Of a DNA stretch of 64,000 nucleotides, positions 8,704-17,004 are shown piece after piece. The DNA lies in NCBI GenBank assembly GCA_964437615.1, contig CAYTHL010000001.1, positions 1-64,000 of the forward strand. Reading direction: 5' to 3'. The position numbers and the translations under genes are program-made. The DNA comes from RGIG4790 sp964437615. Lineage in GTDB: Bacteria > Bacillota > Clostridia > Christensenellales > UBA1242. Below the pieces are notes generated by a model, which made no database searches, was not told where the DNA came from, and saw nothing but the letters and a program-made list of their open reading frames with translations. Numbering within the stretch: position 1 is the stretch's first letter; every line of letters begins with the position of its first letter.

Positions 8704-8732
8704 ACCGTCAGCGAGTTGCCGGCGGTTTTTTT
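8704..8732 (+). terminator. terminator after pepF
   Basis: ACCGTCAGC pairs with GCCGGCGGT (one mismatch, one G-T) around GAGTT, followed by a T-run. Confidence 0.75.
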
Positions 8733-8835
8733 CTTGCCCGCAAAATTGGTGTTTTTAACCATTGTATCGGCTGTAAGGTTGGTATTTTTAGTTTTTTCTT
8801 GCTCGCAAAATTGGCACCTTTAAACAAGTAGGGTA

Positions 8836-8864
8836 TTGACAGCGTAGCAAAGTTGGGGTATAAT
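8836..8864 (+). promoter_or_regulatory. consensus promoter for the gene at 8886
   Basis: TTGACA at 8836-8841 and TATAAT at 8859-8864 are perfect hexamers separated by the ideal 17 nt. The predicted leader is about 15 nt and carries the SD AGAGGTGA. Confidence 0.88.
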
Positions 8865-8885
8865 TTGGTTATTAGAGGTGACAGC

Positions 8886-9626
8886 ATGATTTTTAGCGTA
8901 GAAAAAGATATTTCGGCCTTTTGTGCAGCAGCAATGATAGACGGCAAAATTGAGGGCGTCAGCGCAACCGAAATTTACCAAGATATAGAAAATTTTGGCG
9001 TATGCGAATATATTGAGGAGCAGAATGGCGACATCGGTTTTATAGAAAGACTTCCTAGTAGCAGCGATAAATATATTTTAGTTAGTGGCGATAGAGAACT
9101 TTTAATGCTTGGCGCAACCGAAATTTTGCCCGATTGCAATTTTGAGGTTGTGAGGCAAAAGAACGGAGGATTGTTCTGCTATCCAACCTATCTGAAAAAC
9201 GCCATAACTTTTCCGTTTGTGGCAGAACACATAAGCCAAACTCAGGCGGCGGCCATTATAAACCGCATAAATTATCGGCTTTATTTGTTGTACAACTACG
9301 ACCTTTCCGACTACGCAGGCCGCAATACTTTGATAGAAGGTTTGGGGGCGGCCGATGTATTGTTTTTAAAGCCATCAGAGGGCGATGCCGGCCAAGCAGC
9401 CGAAAAAAGTATTAAGCTGCTTCAAAACATTTGCCAAGAAATTTGTCTGCTTGGCGGAGCACCAATACAAATGTTACAAACAAGTGGATTAGTTTCATAT
9501 AAAGAGATAAAAGATTATCTAGTAAATAAGGCCATAGCCTATGAGGCAAATAGCTTACAATTTGAGCCAAGAGAATGGCTTATAAAAGCCAAGAGCAGCC
9601 ATTCAGCAGACGTCGAAAAAGAGTAA
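8886..9626 (+). CDS. hypothetical protein, 246 aa
   Basis: I do not recognise a family. It is a soluble, mildly acidic protein with mixed alpha/beta character and no signal or membrane segment. The first 100 residues alternate short strands and loops (FIERLPSSSDKYILVSGDRELL); the second half is more helical (FVAEHISQTQAAAIINRINYRLYLL). I chose the ATG at 8886 because an AGAGGTGA SD precedes it; the longer frame from a TTG at 8853 would start inside the promoter -10. It is monocistronic, driven by a perfect promoter and closed by a long palindromic terminator shared with the convergent ppdK, so it is probably well expressed. Confidence 0.75.
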   Translation: MIFSVEKDISAFCAAAMIDGKIEGVSATEIYQDIENFGVCEYIEEQNGDIGFIERLPSSSDKYILVSGDRELLMLGATEILPDCNFEVVRQKNGGLFCYPTYLKNAITFPFVAEHISQTQAAAIINRINYRLYLLYNYDLSDYAGRNTLIEGLGAADVLFLKPSEGDAGQAAEKSIKLLQNICQEICLLGGAPIQMLQTSGLVSYKEIKDYLVNKAIAYEANSLQFEPREWLIKAKSSHSADVEKE

Positions 9627-9632
9627 ACAAAT

Positions 9633-9670
9633 ATACAAAAAGAAGCCCAAATTTGGGCTTCTTTTTGTAT
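9633..9670. terminator. 38-bp perfect palindrome, bidirectional terminator
   Basis: A perfect inverted repeat centred between 9651 and 9652 contains AGAAGCCCAAA and its complement, flanked by A-run and T-run. It serves the plus-strand gene ending at 9626 and probably the convergent ppdK (stop at 9825). Confidence 0.88.
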
Positions 9671-9824
9671 GCTAGCTATATTTAGTTTAGTGCAACACAA
9701 TAGCACTTAACCTTTGCGTTGCTGGTGTTTAAAATGCCTTGCTTGCAAATACAAATCCGGCCAGCGCATCGACAAAATGTTTAAAAGCAGTTGTATTATT
9801 GTATTGCTCCGCCAAAATAATAAT

Positions 9825-12458
9825 TTATTTTCTTGGGTTGTTGATGTTTGCTTGGGCGGCTGCTAGGCGTGCAATAGGCACTCTAAATGGCGAGCAAGAT
9901 ACATAGGTTAGCCCCGCACGATGACAGAAGTCTATACTGCTTGGATCGCCGCCGTGTTCGCCGCAGATACCAAGTTTAATGTCTGGTCGGGTTTGCTTGC
10001 CAAGGGTTGCTGCCATTTTAACAAGTTTACCAACGCCCTCTTGGTCTAGTTTAGCAAATGGGTCGCTTTCAAATATCTTTTTAGAGTAGTATTCGTTTAA
10101 GAATTTGCCAGCGTCATCACGCGAGAAACCAAAGGTCATCTGAGTAAGGTCATTGGTGCCAAACGAGAAGAACTCGGCCTCTTTTGCAATTTCGTCTGCA
10201 AGTAGGGCAGCACGAGGAATTTCTATCATGGTGCCTACGTGGTACTTCATGTCTACGCCAGATTTAGCAATAAGTTTGTCGGCAGTGCTTGTAACAACAT
10301 CTTTAACATATTTTAGTTCCTTAACTTCGCAAACTAGAGGTATCATAATTTCTGGAACAATATTGTAGCCTTTTTGTTTTTTAACGGCCAGTGCCGCCTC
10401 TATAACGGCTTGGGTCTGCATCTCTGCAATTTCTGGATATGTTACAGCCAAGCGGCAACCTCGATGACCCATCATTGGGTTAAACTCGTGCAAATCTTCT
10501 ATTGTCTGCTTTAATTCTTTAAAACTTAGCCCCATATCTTTTGCCAATTCTTTTATATCTTTATCGTCATGAGGCACAAACTCGTGAAGTGGTGGGTCCA
10601 AAAATCTTATAGTAACAGGTAGCCCCTCCATTGCCTTGTACAAACCAATAAAGTCTTTTCGTTGCATAGGCAACAATTTTGCAAGCGCCTTTTTGCGTTG
10701 TTCTACTGTTTTAGAAACTATCATTTCACGCACAGCGGGAATTCTATCTGGGTCAAAGAACATGTGTTCTGTACGGCAAAGACCAATGCCCTCGGCACCA
10801 AACTTGTAGGCTTGCTGAGCGTCCTTTGGAGTATCTGCGTTTGTTCTTACCTTTAGCGCACGATATTTGTCTGCCCATTTCATAATTATGCCAAAGTTGC
10901 CAGAAAGGCTTGCAGGCACCGTCTTAATTTCTTCGCCATAAACATTACCTGTGCTGCCGTCTAGACTAATGTAGTCGCCTTCGCAGAATTTGCGGTCGCC
11001 AACGGTAAAGAATTTTTCTTTCTCGTTAATTTTAATGTCGCCGCAGCCAGCTACGCAGGCTGTACCCATACCACGTGCAACAACGGCAGCATGGCTTGTC
11101 ATGCCTCCGCGTACAGTTAGCACGCCCTCGCTTGCATGCATGCCCTCTATGTCTTCTGGGCTGGTTTCTAGCCTAACAAGAACCACCTTGTTGCCTTGCG
11201 CCTTTAGCTCGGTAGCGCGCTCGGCAGTAAATACCACCTTGCCACACGCAGAGCCCGGAGATGCTGGCAAACCAGTAGCAATAACTTTTGCCTTTTTAAC
11301 TGCACTTGCGTCAAATTGAGGGTGTAGTAGGGCATCAAGTTGCTTAGGGTCTATTTTAAGCAGTGCTTCTTGCTCGGTTATCATGCCCTCGCTAACTAGG
11401 TCTACTGCAACTTTTAGTGCAGCCTGTGCAGTACGCTTGCCATTACGGGTTTGCAACATAAATAGTTTTCCACGCTCGATGGTAAATTCCATATCTTGCA
11501 TGTCTTTATAATGGTTTTCTAGTGTTGTAGCAATTTGCTCAAACTGCTTGTAAAGTGCAGGGTTTTGAGTTTTTAGTGCGCTTATTGGTTGTGGGGTGCG
11601 CACGCCCGCAACAACGTCTTCGCCTTGGGCGTTCATAAGATATTCGCCATAAAGCTTCTTTTCGCCAGTAGATGGGTTGCGCGTAAATGCAACACCTGTG
11701 CCGCTATCTTCGCCCATATTGCCAAATACCATGGCCTGCACGTTAACGGCAGTTCCCCAACTAGACGGAATATCGTTCATGCGGCGGTAAACAATAGCGC
11801 GTGGATTTTCCCAGCTGCGGAATACGGCCTTAACAGCCTCTAAAAGCTGAGTTTTAGGGTCTTGAGGGAAGTCCGCCTTCATCTCTTTTTTGTAAAACGC
11901 CTTAAAAGTTTTGACAATTTCTTTTAGGTCGCTTGCGTCTAGCTCGGTGTCTAGTTTAACACCCTTTTTCTCTTTAATGTCGTCTAGAACACGCTCAAAC
12001 TTAGCCTTGTCTAGCCCCATAACAACGTCAGAAAACATCTGAATAAATCTGCGGTAGCTGTCGTAAGCAAAACGCGGATTGTTTGTTTGTTTTGCTAGGC
12101 CTTCTACCGAAACATCATTTAACCCAAGGTTTAAAATGGTGTCCATCATGCCAGGCATCGAAGCTCTTGCGCCGCTTCGTACGCTAACCAAAAAAGGATT
12201 TTTGTTGTCCCCAAACTTTTTGCCATTTATTTTTTCTGCCTTGGCTAGGGCTTCCATAATTTGACCAACTATCTGGTCGTTGATTTTTTCGCCGTCTTCG
12301 TAATATTTAGTGCAGGCCTCGGTGCTTATGGTAAAGCCTTGCGGAACTGGCAGCCCAAGATTTGTCATCTCGGCTAGGTTTGCACCCTTGCCACCAAGTA
12401 GCTCGCGCATATTTGCGTTGCCTTCGCTAAACATATAAACGTATTTAGTTTTTGCCAC
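9825..12458 (-). CDS. ppdK: pyruvate, phosphate dikinase
   Basis: Interconverts pyruvate, ATP and phosphate with phosphoenolpyruvate, AMP and pyrophosphate, giving PPi-linked glycolysis or gluconeogenesis in many anaerobes. The 877-residue length is standard. Visible are the N-terminal ATP-grasp domain with GGKGANLAEM and SVRSGA, the central swivelling domain with the phosphohistidine in GGMTSHAAVVARGMG, and the C-terminal PEP barrel with GIGLCRTEHMF, FFSFGTNDLTQ and the catalytic cysteine in GICGEHGGDP. The start codon is GTG, supported by a GGAGGAG SD about 6 nt upstream. The gene stands alone; with pgk and gpmI nearby, it fits a central role for the PEP-pyruvate node. Confidence 0.98.
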   Translation of the reverse strand: MAKTKYVYMFSEGNANMRELLGGKGANLAEMTNLGLPVPQGFTISTEACTKYYEDGEKINDQIVGQIMEALAKAEKINGKKFGDNKNPFLVSVRSGARASMPGMMDTILNLGLNDVSVEGLAKQTNNPRFAYDSYRRFIQMFSDVVMGLDKAKFERVLDDIKEKKGVKLDTELDASDLKEIVKTFKAFYKKEMKADFPQDPKTQLLEAVKAVFRSWENPRAIVYRRMNDIPSSWGTAVNVQAMVFGNMGEDSGTGVAFTRNPSTGEKKLYGEYLMNAQGEDVVAGVRTPQPISALKTQNPALYKQFEQIATTLENHYKDMQDMEFTIERGKLFMLQTRNGKRTAQAALKVAVDLVSEGMITEQEALLKIDPKQLDALLHPQFDASAVKKAKVIATGLPASPGSACGKVVFTAERATELKAQGNKVVLVRLETSPEDIEGMHASEGVLTVRGGMTSHAAVVARGMGTACVAGCGDIKINEKEKFFTVGDRKFCEGDYISLDGSTGNVYGEEIKTVPASLSGNFGIIMKWADKYRALKVRTNADTPKDAQQAYKFGAEGIGLCRTEHMFFDPDRIPAVREMIVSKTVEQRKKALAKLLPMQRKDFIGLYKAMEGLPVTIRFLDPPLHEFVPHDDKDIKELAKDMGLSFKELKQTIEDLHEFNPMMGHRGCRLAVTYPEIAEMQTQAVIEAALAVKKQKGYNIVPEIMIPLVCEVKELKYVKDVVTSTADKLIAKSGVDMKYHVGTMIEIPRAALLADEIAKEAEFFSFGTNDLTQMTFGFSRDDAGKFLNEYYSKKIFESDPFAKLDQEGVGKLVKMAATLGKQTRPDIKLGICGEHGGDPSSIDFCHRAGLTYVSCSPFRVPIARLAAAQANINNPRK

Positions 12459-12496
12459 AAATAACTCCTCCTATTTGTTAATTTAAGCGGATATAT

Positions 12497-12524
12497 AATA
12501 TACCTTTTTGCGGGTAATCGGCAA
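12497..12524 (-). promoter_or_regulatory. possible ppdK promoter
   Basis: On the minus strand, TTGCCG (12524-12519), a 16-nt spacer and TATATT (12502-12497) lie about 40 nt before the ppdK start. The rest of the 309-nt gap to 12767 is AT-rich and shows only an isolated TATAAT at 12719 in front of the next plus-strand gene. Confidence 0.45.
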
Positions 12525-12767
12525 GTAAATTAATGTTATATTTGCTAATTTTTTGATTAAAATTTGCTCATTATGTGCAGTGCGGCAAGCAAAAATTATT
12601 TTTTTCCAAATTTTGACACAAAAAAACAATATATGCTAAAAATTTGCTTAGCCCAAAGGGCAGAAAAGTAGTAATGTAATGCATGCAAAAAGTAATCATG
12701 TTTGCTAGAAAAAGCGCATATAATAAAAAGTATTAATTTTTGGCTTTTGCCAATTTAAGGAGTAAAT

Positions 12768-13688
12768 ATGGAATCTAATACCTACACACAAAAGGTTGCG
12801 GGAGTGCTTTCTATTTGTCGTGGCATAAAAAATAATCCTAACGATCTAGATAGCACAAAAAAATTGTATTATAGCATAAAAGAGATAGAAAATATTGTAA
12901 ATAACCTAACTCAGAGCCAAGCACAGCAGTATAAGTTAGAACTAACCGAGTCGGTAAGAAAAATGGAGCTAGCTGGGGCAAGCCCAAGCGACACCATACT
13001 AAACGCCTACAAAAGTGCAATAGCCTATTTGGAGTATTATAGAAATTGCCGAATTAACTACTATTTAAACGGCGAAAAGCCAAACGCAGATTTTTTGTTA
13101 GAAAACATTTTTAACGCTAGCGATTACGCCAGTCAATTTTTGGATGGCACATATTCTCAAGAGCAGTACTTTTATATAAAAAATATTCTTTTGGGGCTAG
13201 AGGCCGAAGCTATAAAAGACCACGCTATGAAAGTTGCTGGCGTAAACAGCTTAGTTTTGTATGGTTTTAACCCCGACATATTGTGCGAGAACCTTGTTAA
13301 AGAAAACTATGCCCAAATTGCCGTGCACGGGCCAATAAGCGAGGAGCAAAACGAAAGCTTTAATTATTACAAATTTAATATAAAGGATAGTAAAGGTCAA
13401 AGATACGGCACGCCGCTAGGCAAACCATACGACAATTATGCCTACGGAATATTTTTTGATAATTGCGTTAAAGCAACAATTTTGCAAGACTACTTTATAA
13501 ACAACCTGCAACAAATTGCTAAAACTGGCAAACTAAAAGGATTTTTTTATACATTTACTGGTGACGAACTACAAACTTTTGTAAATAAAAATATTTCAAA
13601 ATTTAAAGCAAACAAAAAGCAAATAGCCTCTGTACAAAACTCTAACCAAACAAGATTAGAAAAACTTATGTCTGGCTATGGCAGCTAA
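12768..13688 (+). CDS. hypothetical protein, 306 aa
   Basis: I do not recognise a family. The protein is soluble with no signal or membrane segments. The N-terminal 165 residues look helical, with regular heptad-like spacing (KLYYSIKEIENIVNNL). The C-terminal half is mixed and ends in a lysine-rich segment. It starts with ATG behind an AAGGAG SD and is closed by a clear terminator at 13777-13804, so it is a single-gene transcript. Nothing in the neighbours (ppdK upstream on the other strand, a MATE fusion downstream with its own promoter) suggests a role. Confidence 0.7.
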   Translation: MESNTYTQKVAGVLSICRGIKNNPNDLDSTKKLYYSIKEIENIVNNLTQSQAQQYKLELTESVRKMELAGASPSDTILNAYKSAIAYLEYYRNCRINYYLNGEKPNADFLLENIFNASDYASQFLDGTYSQEQYFYIKNILLGLEAEAIKDHAMKVAGVNSLVLYGFNPDILCENLVKENYAQIAVHGPISEEQNESFNYYKFNIKDSKGQRYGTPLGKPYDNYAYGIFFDNCVKATILQDYFINNLQQIAKTGKLKGFFYTFTGDELQTFVNKNISKFKANKKQIASVQNSNQTRLEKLMSGYGS

Positions 13689-13776
13689 CAAAAGGCTAAT
13701 AAAAAAATAACTGCATGCAAATATTTTGGCATATATAATTAATAAAAATTCAGCAGAAAGTAAGTTATTAACCATA

Positions 13777-13804
13777 AAAACCCCCAGAAAAGTCTAGGGG
13801 TTTT
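13777..13804 (+). terminator. terminator after the gene at 12768
   Basis: AAAACCCC pairs with GGGGTTTT, then a C-A mismatch and AGA/TCT, around an AAAG loop. The T-run forms the end of the stem. Confidence 0.78.
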
Positions 13805-13850
13805 GTGACCAAACAAGTGTAAATTTTTTCAAAAAAAATTTTTCAAAAAG

Positions 13851-13879
13851 TTGACAAAAATTTTTTAATTTGGTAATAT
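13851..13879 (+). promoter_or_regulatory. promoter of the first MATE-kinase gene
   Basis: TTGACA (13851-13856), a 17-nt spacer and TAATAT (13874-13879). The transcription start should be near 13886, about 10 nt before the leader hairpin. Confidence 0.78.
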
Positions 13880-13895
13880 GCTTTGGTCGACAGCG

Positions 13896-13941
13896 GGGAG
13901 CGTATAAAATCGATTTCGATTTTTATGCGCTCCCTATTTTT
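13896..13941 (+). promoter_or_regulatory. terminator-like leader hairpin before the first MATE-kinase gene
   Basis: GGGAGCG at 13896-13902 pairs with CGCTCCC at 13928-13934. The stem continues inward through TATAAAATCGA with one bulged T, giving about 18 bp. A T-rich tract (TATTTTT) follows, then TGCAAAAAAAGGAGA and the start codon. In an untranslated leader this is the form of a transcription attenuator. The second MATE-kinase gene has the same arrangement at 33811. Confidence 0.65.
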
Positions 13942-13961
13942 GTGCAAAAAAAGGAGAGATT

Positions 13962-16004
13962 ATGGAACAAAAAACTGAAACTCAGGCTGAAAATAAAAAC
14001 TTTTATTTAACTCAAACGCCGATAAAAAAGCTATTACTTAAATTTGCAATTCCTTGTGTTTTGGGCATGCTGGTTAGTGCGCTCTATAACATTGTAGACC
14101 AAATTTTTATTGGCGCTAAACTTGGCACGGCAGGCATATACGCAACAACCGTCGTATATCCTGTAACCATTATAGCGCTTGCGATTGCTATGATGATTGG
14201 CGAAGGCTGCTCTTCGCTATTTAGCATTTCACTTGGCTCAAACGACGAAAAAACAAGTAGAAAATGTGTTGGCAACGCTTTAATTTCGGTTGTTATAAGC
14301 GGAATTGTTTTAACTGTATTAGGCTTTGCTTTAAAAGACCAAATTTTACATCTTTGCGGCGTCACAGAAGAATGTTACAATTACGCAAATCTTTATTATA
14401 TCATTATTATATCTGGATTTGTATTTTATATGTTTGCTCAAACGGCAAGCTCAATAATTCGTGCGGATGGCTCGCCAAGATATTCTATGCTTGCAACACT
14501 TGTGGGTGCCGTGATTAATATTATTCTCGACCCAATTTTAATTTTTGCGTGCAACATGGGCATTGTTGGAGCGGCTGTTGCAACCATAATTGGTCAAGTT
14601 GTTTCAGCGATTGTATGTTTAGTTTATTTTAGAAAAACAAAACTTATTAAATTAAAAAAAGACAGTTTTAAACTATCTGGCAAGACGATTGGCTCGGTTT
14701 GTAAACTTGGGCTTTCAAGCTTTATAACCCAATTTGCTATTGCAGTTATAACTATTGTTGCAAATGACGTTATTCGTGCAATAGCGGGCAGAAGTGGATA
14801 TGATGCAAGTGGCCCGGGAGGTGTGCTTGGCGTTGTGTTTAAAGTCTTTGGAATTGTTATGGCTTTTTGTAATGGTATTGCACTCGGTGGACTACCTATT
14901 ATAGGGTATAACTATGGAGCAAAAGAGCATAAGCGAGTTTTTGAAGCGTATAAGTATATAGTTATTGCTAATATTGTTATAGGTTTAATATCAACCATTC
15001 TTTTTGAGGTTTGTCCGCAAATTTTTGCCTCATTGTTCGGGATTGAAGCAAGCCTTGTAGCTTATTCTAACATGAGTTTTAGGATATATTTAGGTGGAAT
15101 TTTGCTTTGCTGTATTCAAAAGGCAAGTTGCATTTTCTTGCAGTCTATAAACAAGCCATACAAGGCCATGATTTTATCGCTTATGCGAGATATAGTTTTT
15201 CTTGTGCCGGGCGTTTGTTTGTTTGGATTTTTGGGCGATGTAGAAATTATGCTTTGGGCAGGAATTTTAGCCGACACACTTTCGTTTTTAATCACAATGG
15301 CAGTTGTTTTGGTTGAATGCAAAAAATTAAAACATAGTCAAATTAAACAGGCTGCTTATGTTGCACCTATTACAGCATCTAATAATCTTGTCATAACCAT
15401 TGGCAGAGAGTTTGGCAGCGGCGGAAAGTATATTGGTCAAGAGCTTGCAAGAAGATTAAACATAAACTGCTACGATAACGAGCTTGTATCAAAAGTTGCA
15501 CAAAACTTTAATATAGACTTGGAAACTTTGCAAAGTGTTGACGAAAAGCAAAAGTCAAGTTTTTGGTATGGGTTTGCCACAAATTATGTTTTTAGTAACG
15601 ACCAATCAAAAGTTTTGCCAGTTAGCCCCGAAGATAGCCTATTTTTAAAACAAAGCAAGATTATTGAAGACTTATATAACAGCGAAAGTTGCGTGCTAAT
15701 TGGAAGATGTGCAGACTATATTCTAAAAGATAAACCTAATGTAATAAAAATATTTGTTTATTCTTCTGATATGCAATTTAAAATCCTTAGAAAGGTTAAG
15801 TTTGAAAATTATCTAGAAGATGAAGCAAAAACCAAAATAATTAAAACCGACAAAGAGCGCGCAGACTACTATAAACATTTTACTTCACAAACATGGGGTG
15901 ACAAATATAACTACGACATTTGTATAGACACCTCAAAACTAGGAATAGAAAAGTCTGTAGACCTTATAGAAGACTATATAAAAGCCTTTAAAACAAGCAA
16001 ATAG
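13962..16004 (+). CDS. MATE family multidrug transporter fused to a cytidylate-kinase-like domain
   Basis: The N-terminal 460 residues form a MATE/NorM-type antiporter: about 12 membrane helices in two halves, starting at PIKKLLLKFAIPCVLGMLVSALYNIVDQIFIG and including the typical GVVGAAVATIIGQ-like turn (GIVGAAVATIIGQ). After a short linker, about residues 474-680 form a cytosolic P-loop domain of the Cytidylate_kin2 type. It opens with a glycine-rich loop in ITIGREFGSGGKYIG and contains CVLIGRCADYILKD and a C-terminal ERADYY segment. The transporter would export cationic compounds or drugs using an ion gradient; the role of the kinase-like domain is unknown. The start ATG has an AAGGAGAG SD. 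A second, more GC-rich copy of the same architecture lies at 33865. Confidence 0.9.
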   Translation: MEQKTETQAENKNFYLTQTPIKKLLLKFAIPCVLGMLVSALYNIVDQIFIGAKLGTAGIYATTVVYPVTIIALAIAMMIGEGCSSLFSISLGSNDEKTSRKCVGNALISVVISGIVLTVLGFALKDQILHLCGVTEECYNYANLYYIIIISGFVFYMFAQTASSIIRADGSPRYSMLATLVGAVINIILDPILIFACNMGIVGAAVATIIGQVVSAIVCLVYFRKTKLIKLKKDSFKLSGKTIGSVCKLGLSSFITQFAIAVITIVANDVIRAIAGRSGYDASGPGGVLGVVFKVFGIVMAFCNGIALGGLPIIGYNYGAKEHKRVFEAYKYIVIANIVIGLISTILFEVCPQIFASLFGIEASLVAYSNMSFRIYLGGILLCCIQKASCIFLQSINKPYKAMILSLMRDIVFLVPGVCLFGFLGDVEIMLWAGILADTLSFLITMAVVLVECKKLKHSQIKQAAYVAPITASNNLVITIGREFGSGGKYIGQELARRLNINCYDNELVSKVAQNFNIDLETLQSVDEKQKSSFWYGFATNYVFSNDQSKVLPVSPEDSLFLKQSKIIEDLYNSESCVLIGRCADYILKDKPNVIKIFVYSSDMQFKILRKVKFENYLEDEAKTKIIKTDKERADYYKHFTSQTWGDKYNYDICIDTSKLGIEKSVDLIEDYIKAFKTSK

Positions 16005-16082
16005 ATATTAGGTTTAAAATTATTAAATTGAATTAATTTATACAATAACAATGACAAAAATTTATATATTAAACTTACAAAT

Positions 16083-16107
16083 AAAAAGCCCCAAAGCAGG
16101 GCTTTTT
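16083..16107. terminator. bidirectional terminator between convergent genes
   Basis: AAAAAGCCC pairs with GGGCTTTTT around a 7-nt loop. It lies between the MATE fusion (stop 16004, plus) and the superoxide reductase gene (stop 16145, minus). Confidence 0.85.
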
Positions 16108-16144
16108 GCTTGCTAAAATATATGCGATGCCATTATGCGCTACC

Positions 16145-16519
16145 TTATAGTTTGGTTACCCAAAGGCCGTGAAGGGTGCAATATTCGTATACGGCAACGG
16201 GGGTAGAGCTGGTTAAAAAAGTGGCTTCGGGAACGCTTGTGCTACTAAGTGCTTGCACTTGATAGCCGCTAGCAGTTTCTAGCACAATGTGGCTTATGTA
16301 ATGCTCGGCCGTCATGGGGTGCTGCACGCTGCCAACCGTGACGCTAATTTTATTTTTGCATTTTTTTACTACCGGCAAGTGCTTTTCGGTGGCGGCGTCT
16401 ACCGAGCCGGCTACAAGTAGTTGCATTTTTTCGCCGCAGCAGGTTAGTGCTGCTCCCTTTTCGTCATAAATAATAACCAATTTTCCGCAGTGCGGGCATC
16501 TGTAAAATTTAAGTTTCAT
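16145..16519 (-). CDS. dfx: desulfoferrodoxin-type superoxide reductase
   Basis: Reduces superoxide to hydrogen peroxide without releasing oxygen, an anaerobe's protection against air. The 124-residue protein has both iron centres. Center I cysteines are in YRCPHCG and TCCGEK at the N-terminus. Center II ligands are EKHLPV, QHPMTAEHYI and the C-terminal CTLHGLW. This makes it the two-centre desulfoferrodoxin type rather than neelaredoxin. The ATG at 16519 follows an AAAGGAG SD. It appears monocistronic. The centre II glutamate and lysine (EKH) that tune activity are present, so it is probably active. Confidence 0.95.
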   Translation of the reverse strand: MKLKFYRCPHCGKLVIIYDEKGAALTCCGEKMQLLVAGSVDAATEKHLPVVKKCKNKISVTVGSVQHPMTAEHYISHIVLETASGYQVQALSSTSVPEATFLTSSTPVAVYEYCTLHGLWVTKL

Positions 16520-16638
16520 AATTTTCTCCTTTATCTAAAATAAGTATTGTCATTATACAATTTTGCCACTAACTAGCGCAAGCAAAATTAATAGCATTTG
16601 CAAAATCTATTTGATGTTAAAGTTACATATTATTTTGC

Positions 16639-16845
16639 TCATATGTCGGTGCGGCCAAGAAGATAGTCTATGCTTTCGCCCAAAAATTCGCTAAGCTTTA
16701 TTAGCGTGTCAAAGTCGCACTCCCGCTTGCCGCTTTCCCAATAGCTTACAAGCCTCACGCTTACAAACATGGCGTCGGCCAGTTGCTTGCGACTTACCCC
16801 CTTGTATGTGCGAATTTCTTTTAGTCTAATTGCAAACTTACTCAT
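16639..16845 (-). CDS. small XRE-family (Cro/CI-like) transcriptional repressor
   Basis: The 68-residue protein is a single helix-turn-helix domain: IRTYKGVSRKQLADAMFVSVRLVSYWESGKRECDF covers the HTH, and SIDYLLGRTD is the classic C-terminal end of stand-alone XRE repressors. It probably acts as a dimer. Two near-identical palindromes GAACA-N3-TGTTC lie in its divergent control region, and one fits exactly in the spacer of the plus-strand promoter. This suggests that it represses the acyltransferase gene and itself. The minus-strand -10 (TAAAAT, 16857-16852) ends 6 nt before the ATG and no SD is present, so its mRNA may be leaderless. The stop is TGA, unusual for this window. Confidence 0.9.
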   Translation of the reverse strand: MSKFAIRLKEIRTYKGVSRKQLADAMFVSVRLVSYWESGKRECDFDTLIKLSEFLGESIDYLLGRTDI

Positions 16846-16857
16846 ATTAAAATTTTA

Positions 16858-16870
16858 GAACAAATTGTTC
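16858..16870. promoter_or_regulatory. operator 1, GAACA-AAT-TGTTC
   Basis: Perfect dyad overlapping the region just upstream of the repressor gene's own -10, so binding would block autotranscription. Its centre lies 29 bp from that of operator 2, close to three helical turns. Confidence 0.75.
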
Positions 16871-16878
16871 TCTTTTAC

Positions 16879-16907
16879 TTGACATGGAACATTTTGTTCC
16901 ATAAAAT
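16879..16907 (+). promoter_or_regulatory. acyltransferase promoter with operator 2 in its spacer
   Basis: TTGACA (16879-16884) and TAAAAT (16902-16907) have a 17-nt spacer. The entire spacer 16885-16901 is the palindrome TGGAACA-TTT-TGTTCCA, the same GAACA-N3-TGTTC motif as operator 1. A bound repressor would exclude RNA polymerase. Confidence 0.8.
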
Positions 16908-17004
16908 AAATATAATGTAATTAACAAAATATACACTATTAAACTTTACATCTTAAACAATAAACAAGTAATTGCAGAAAGGTCACCTTACAAAGGGAAA
17001 ATTG

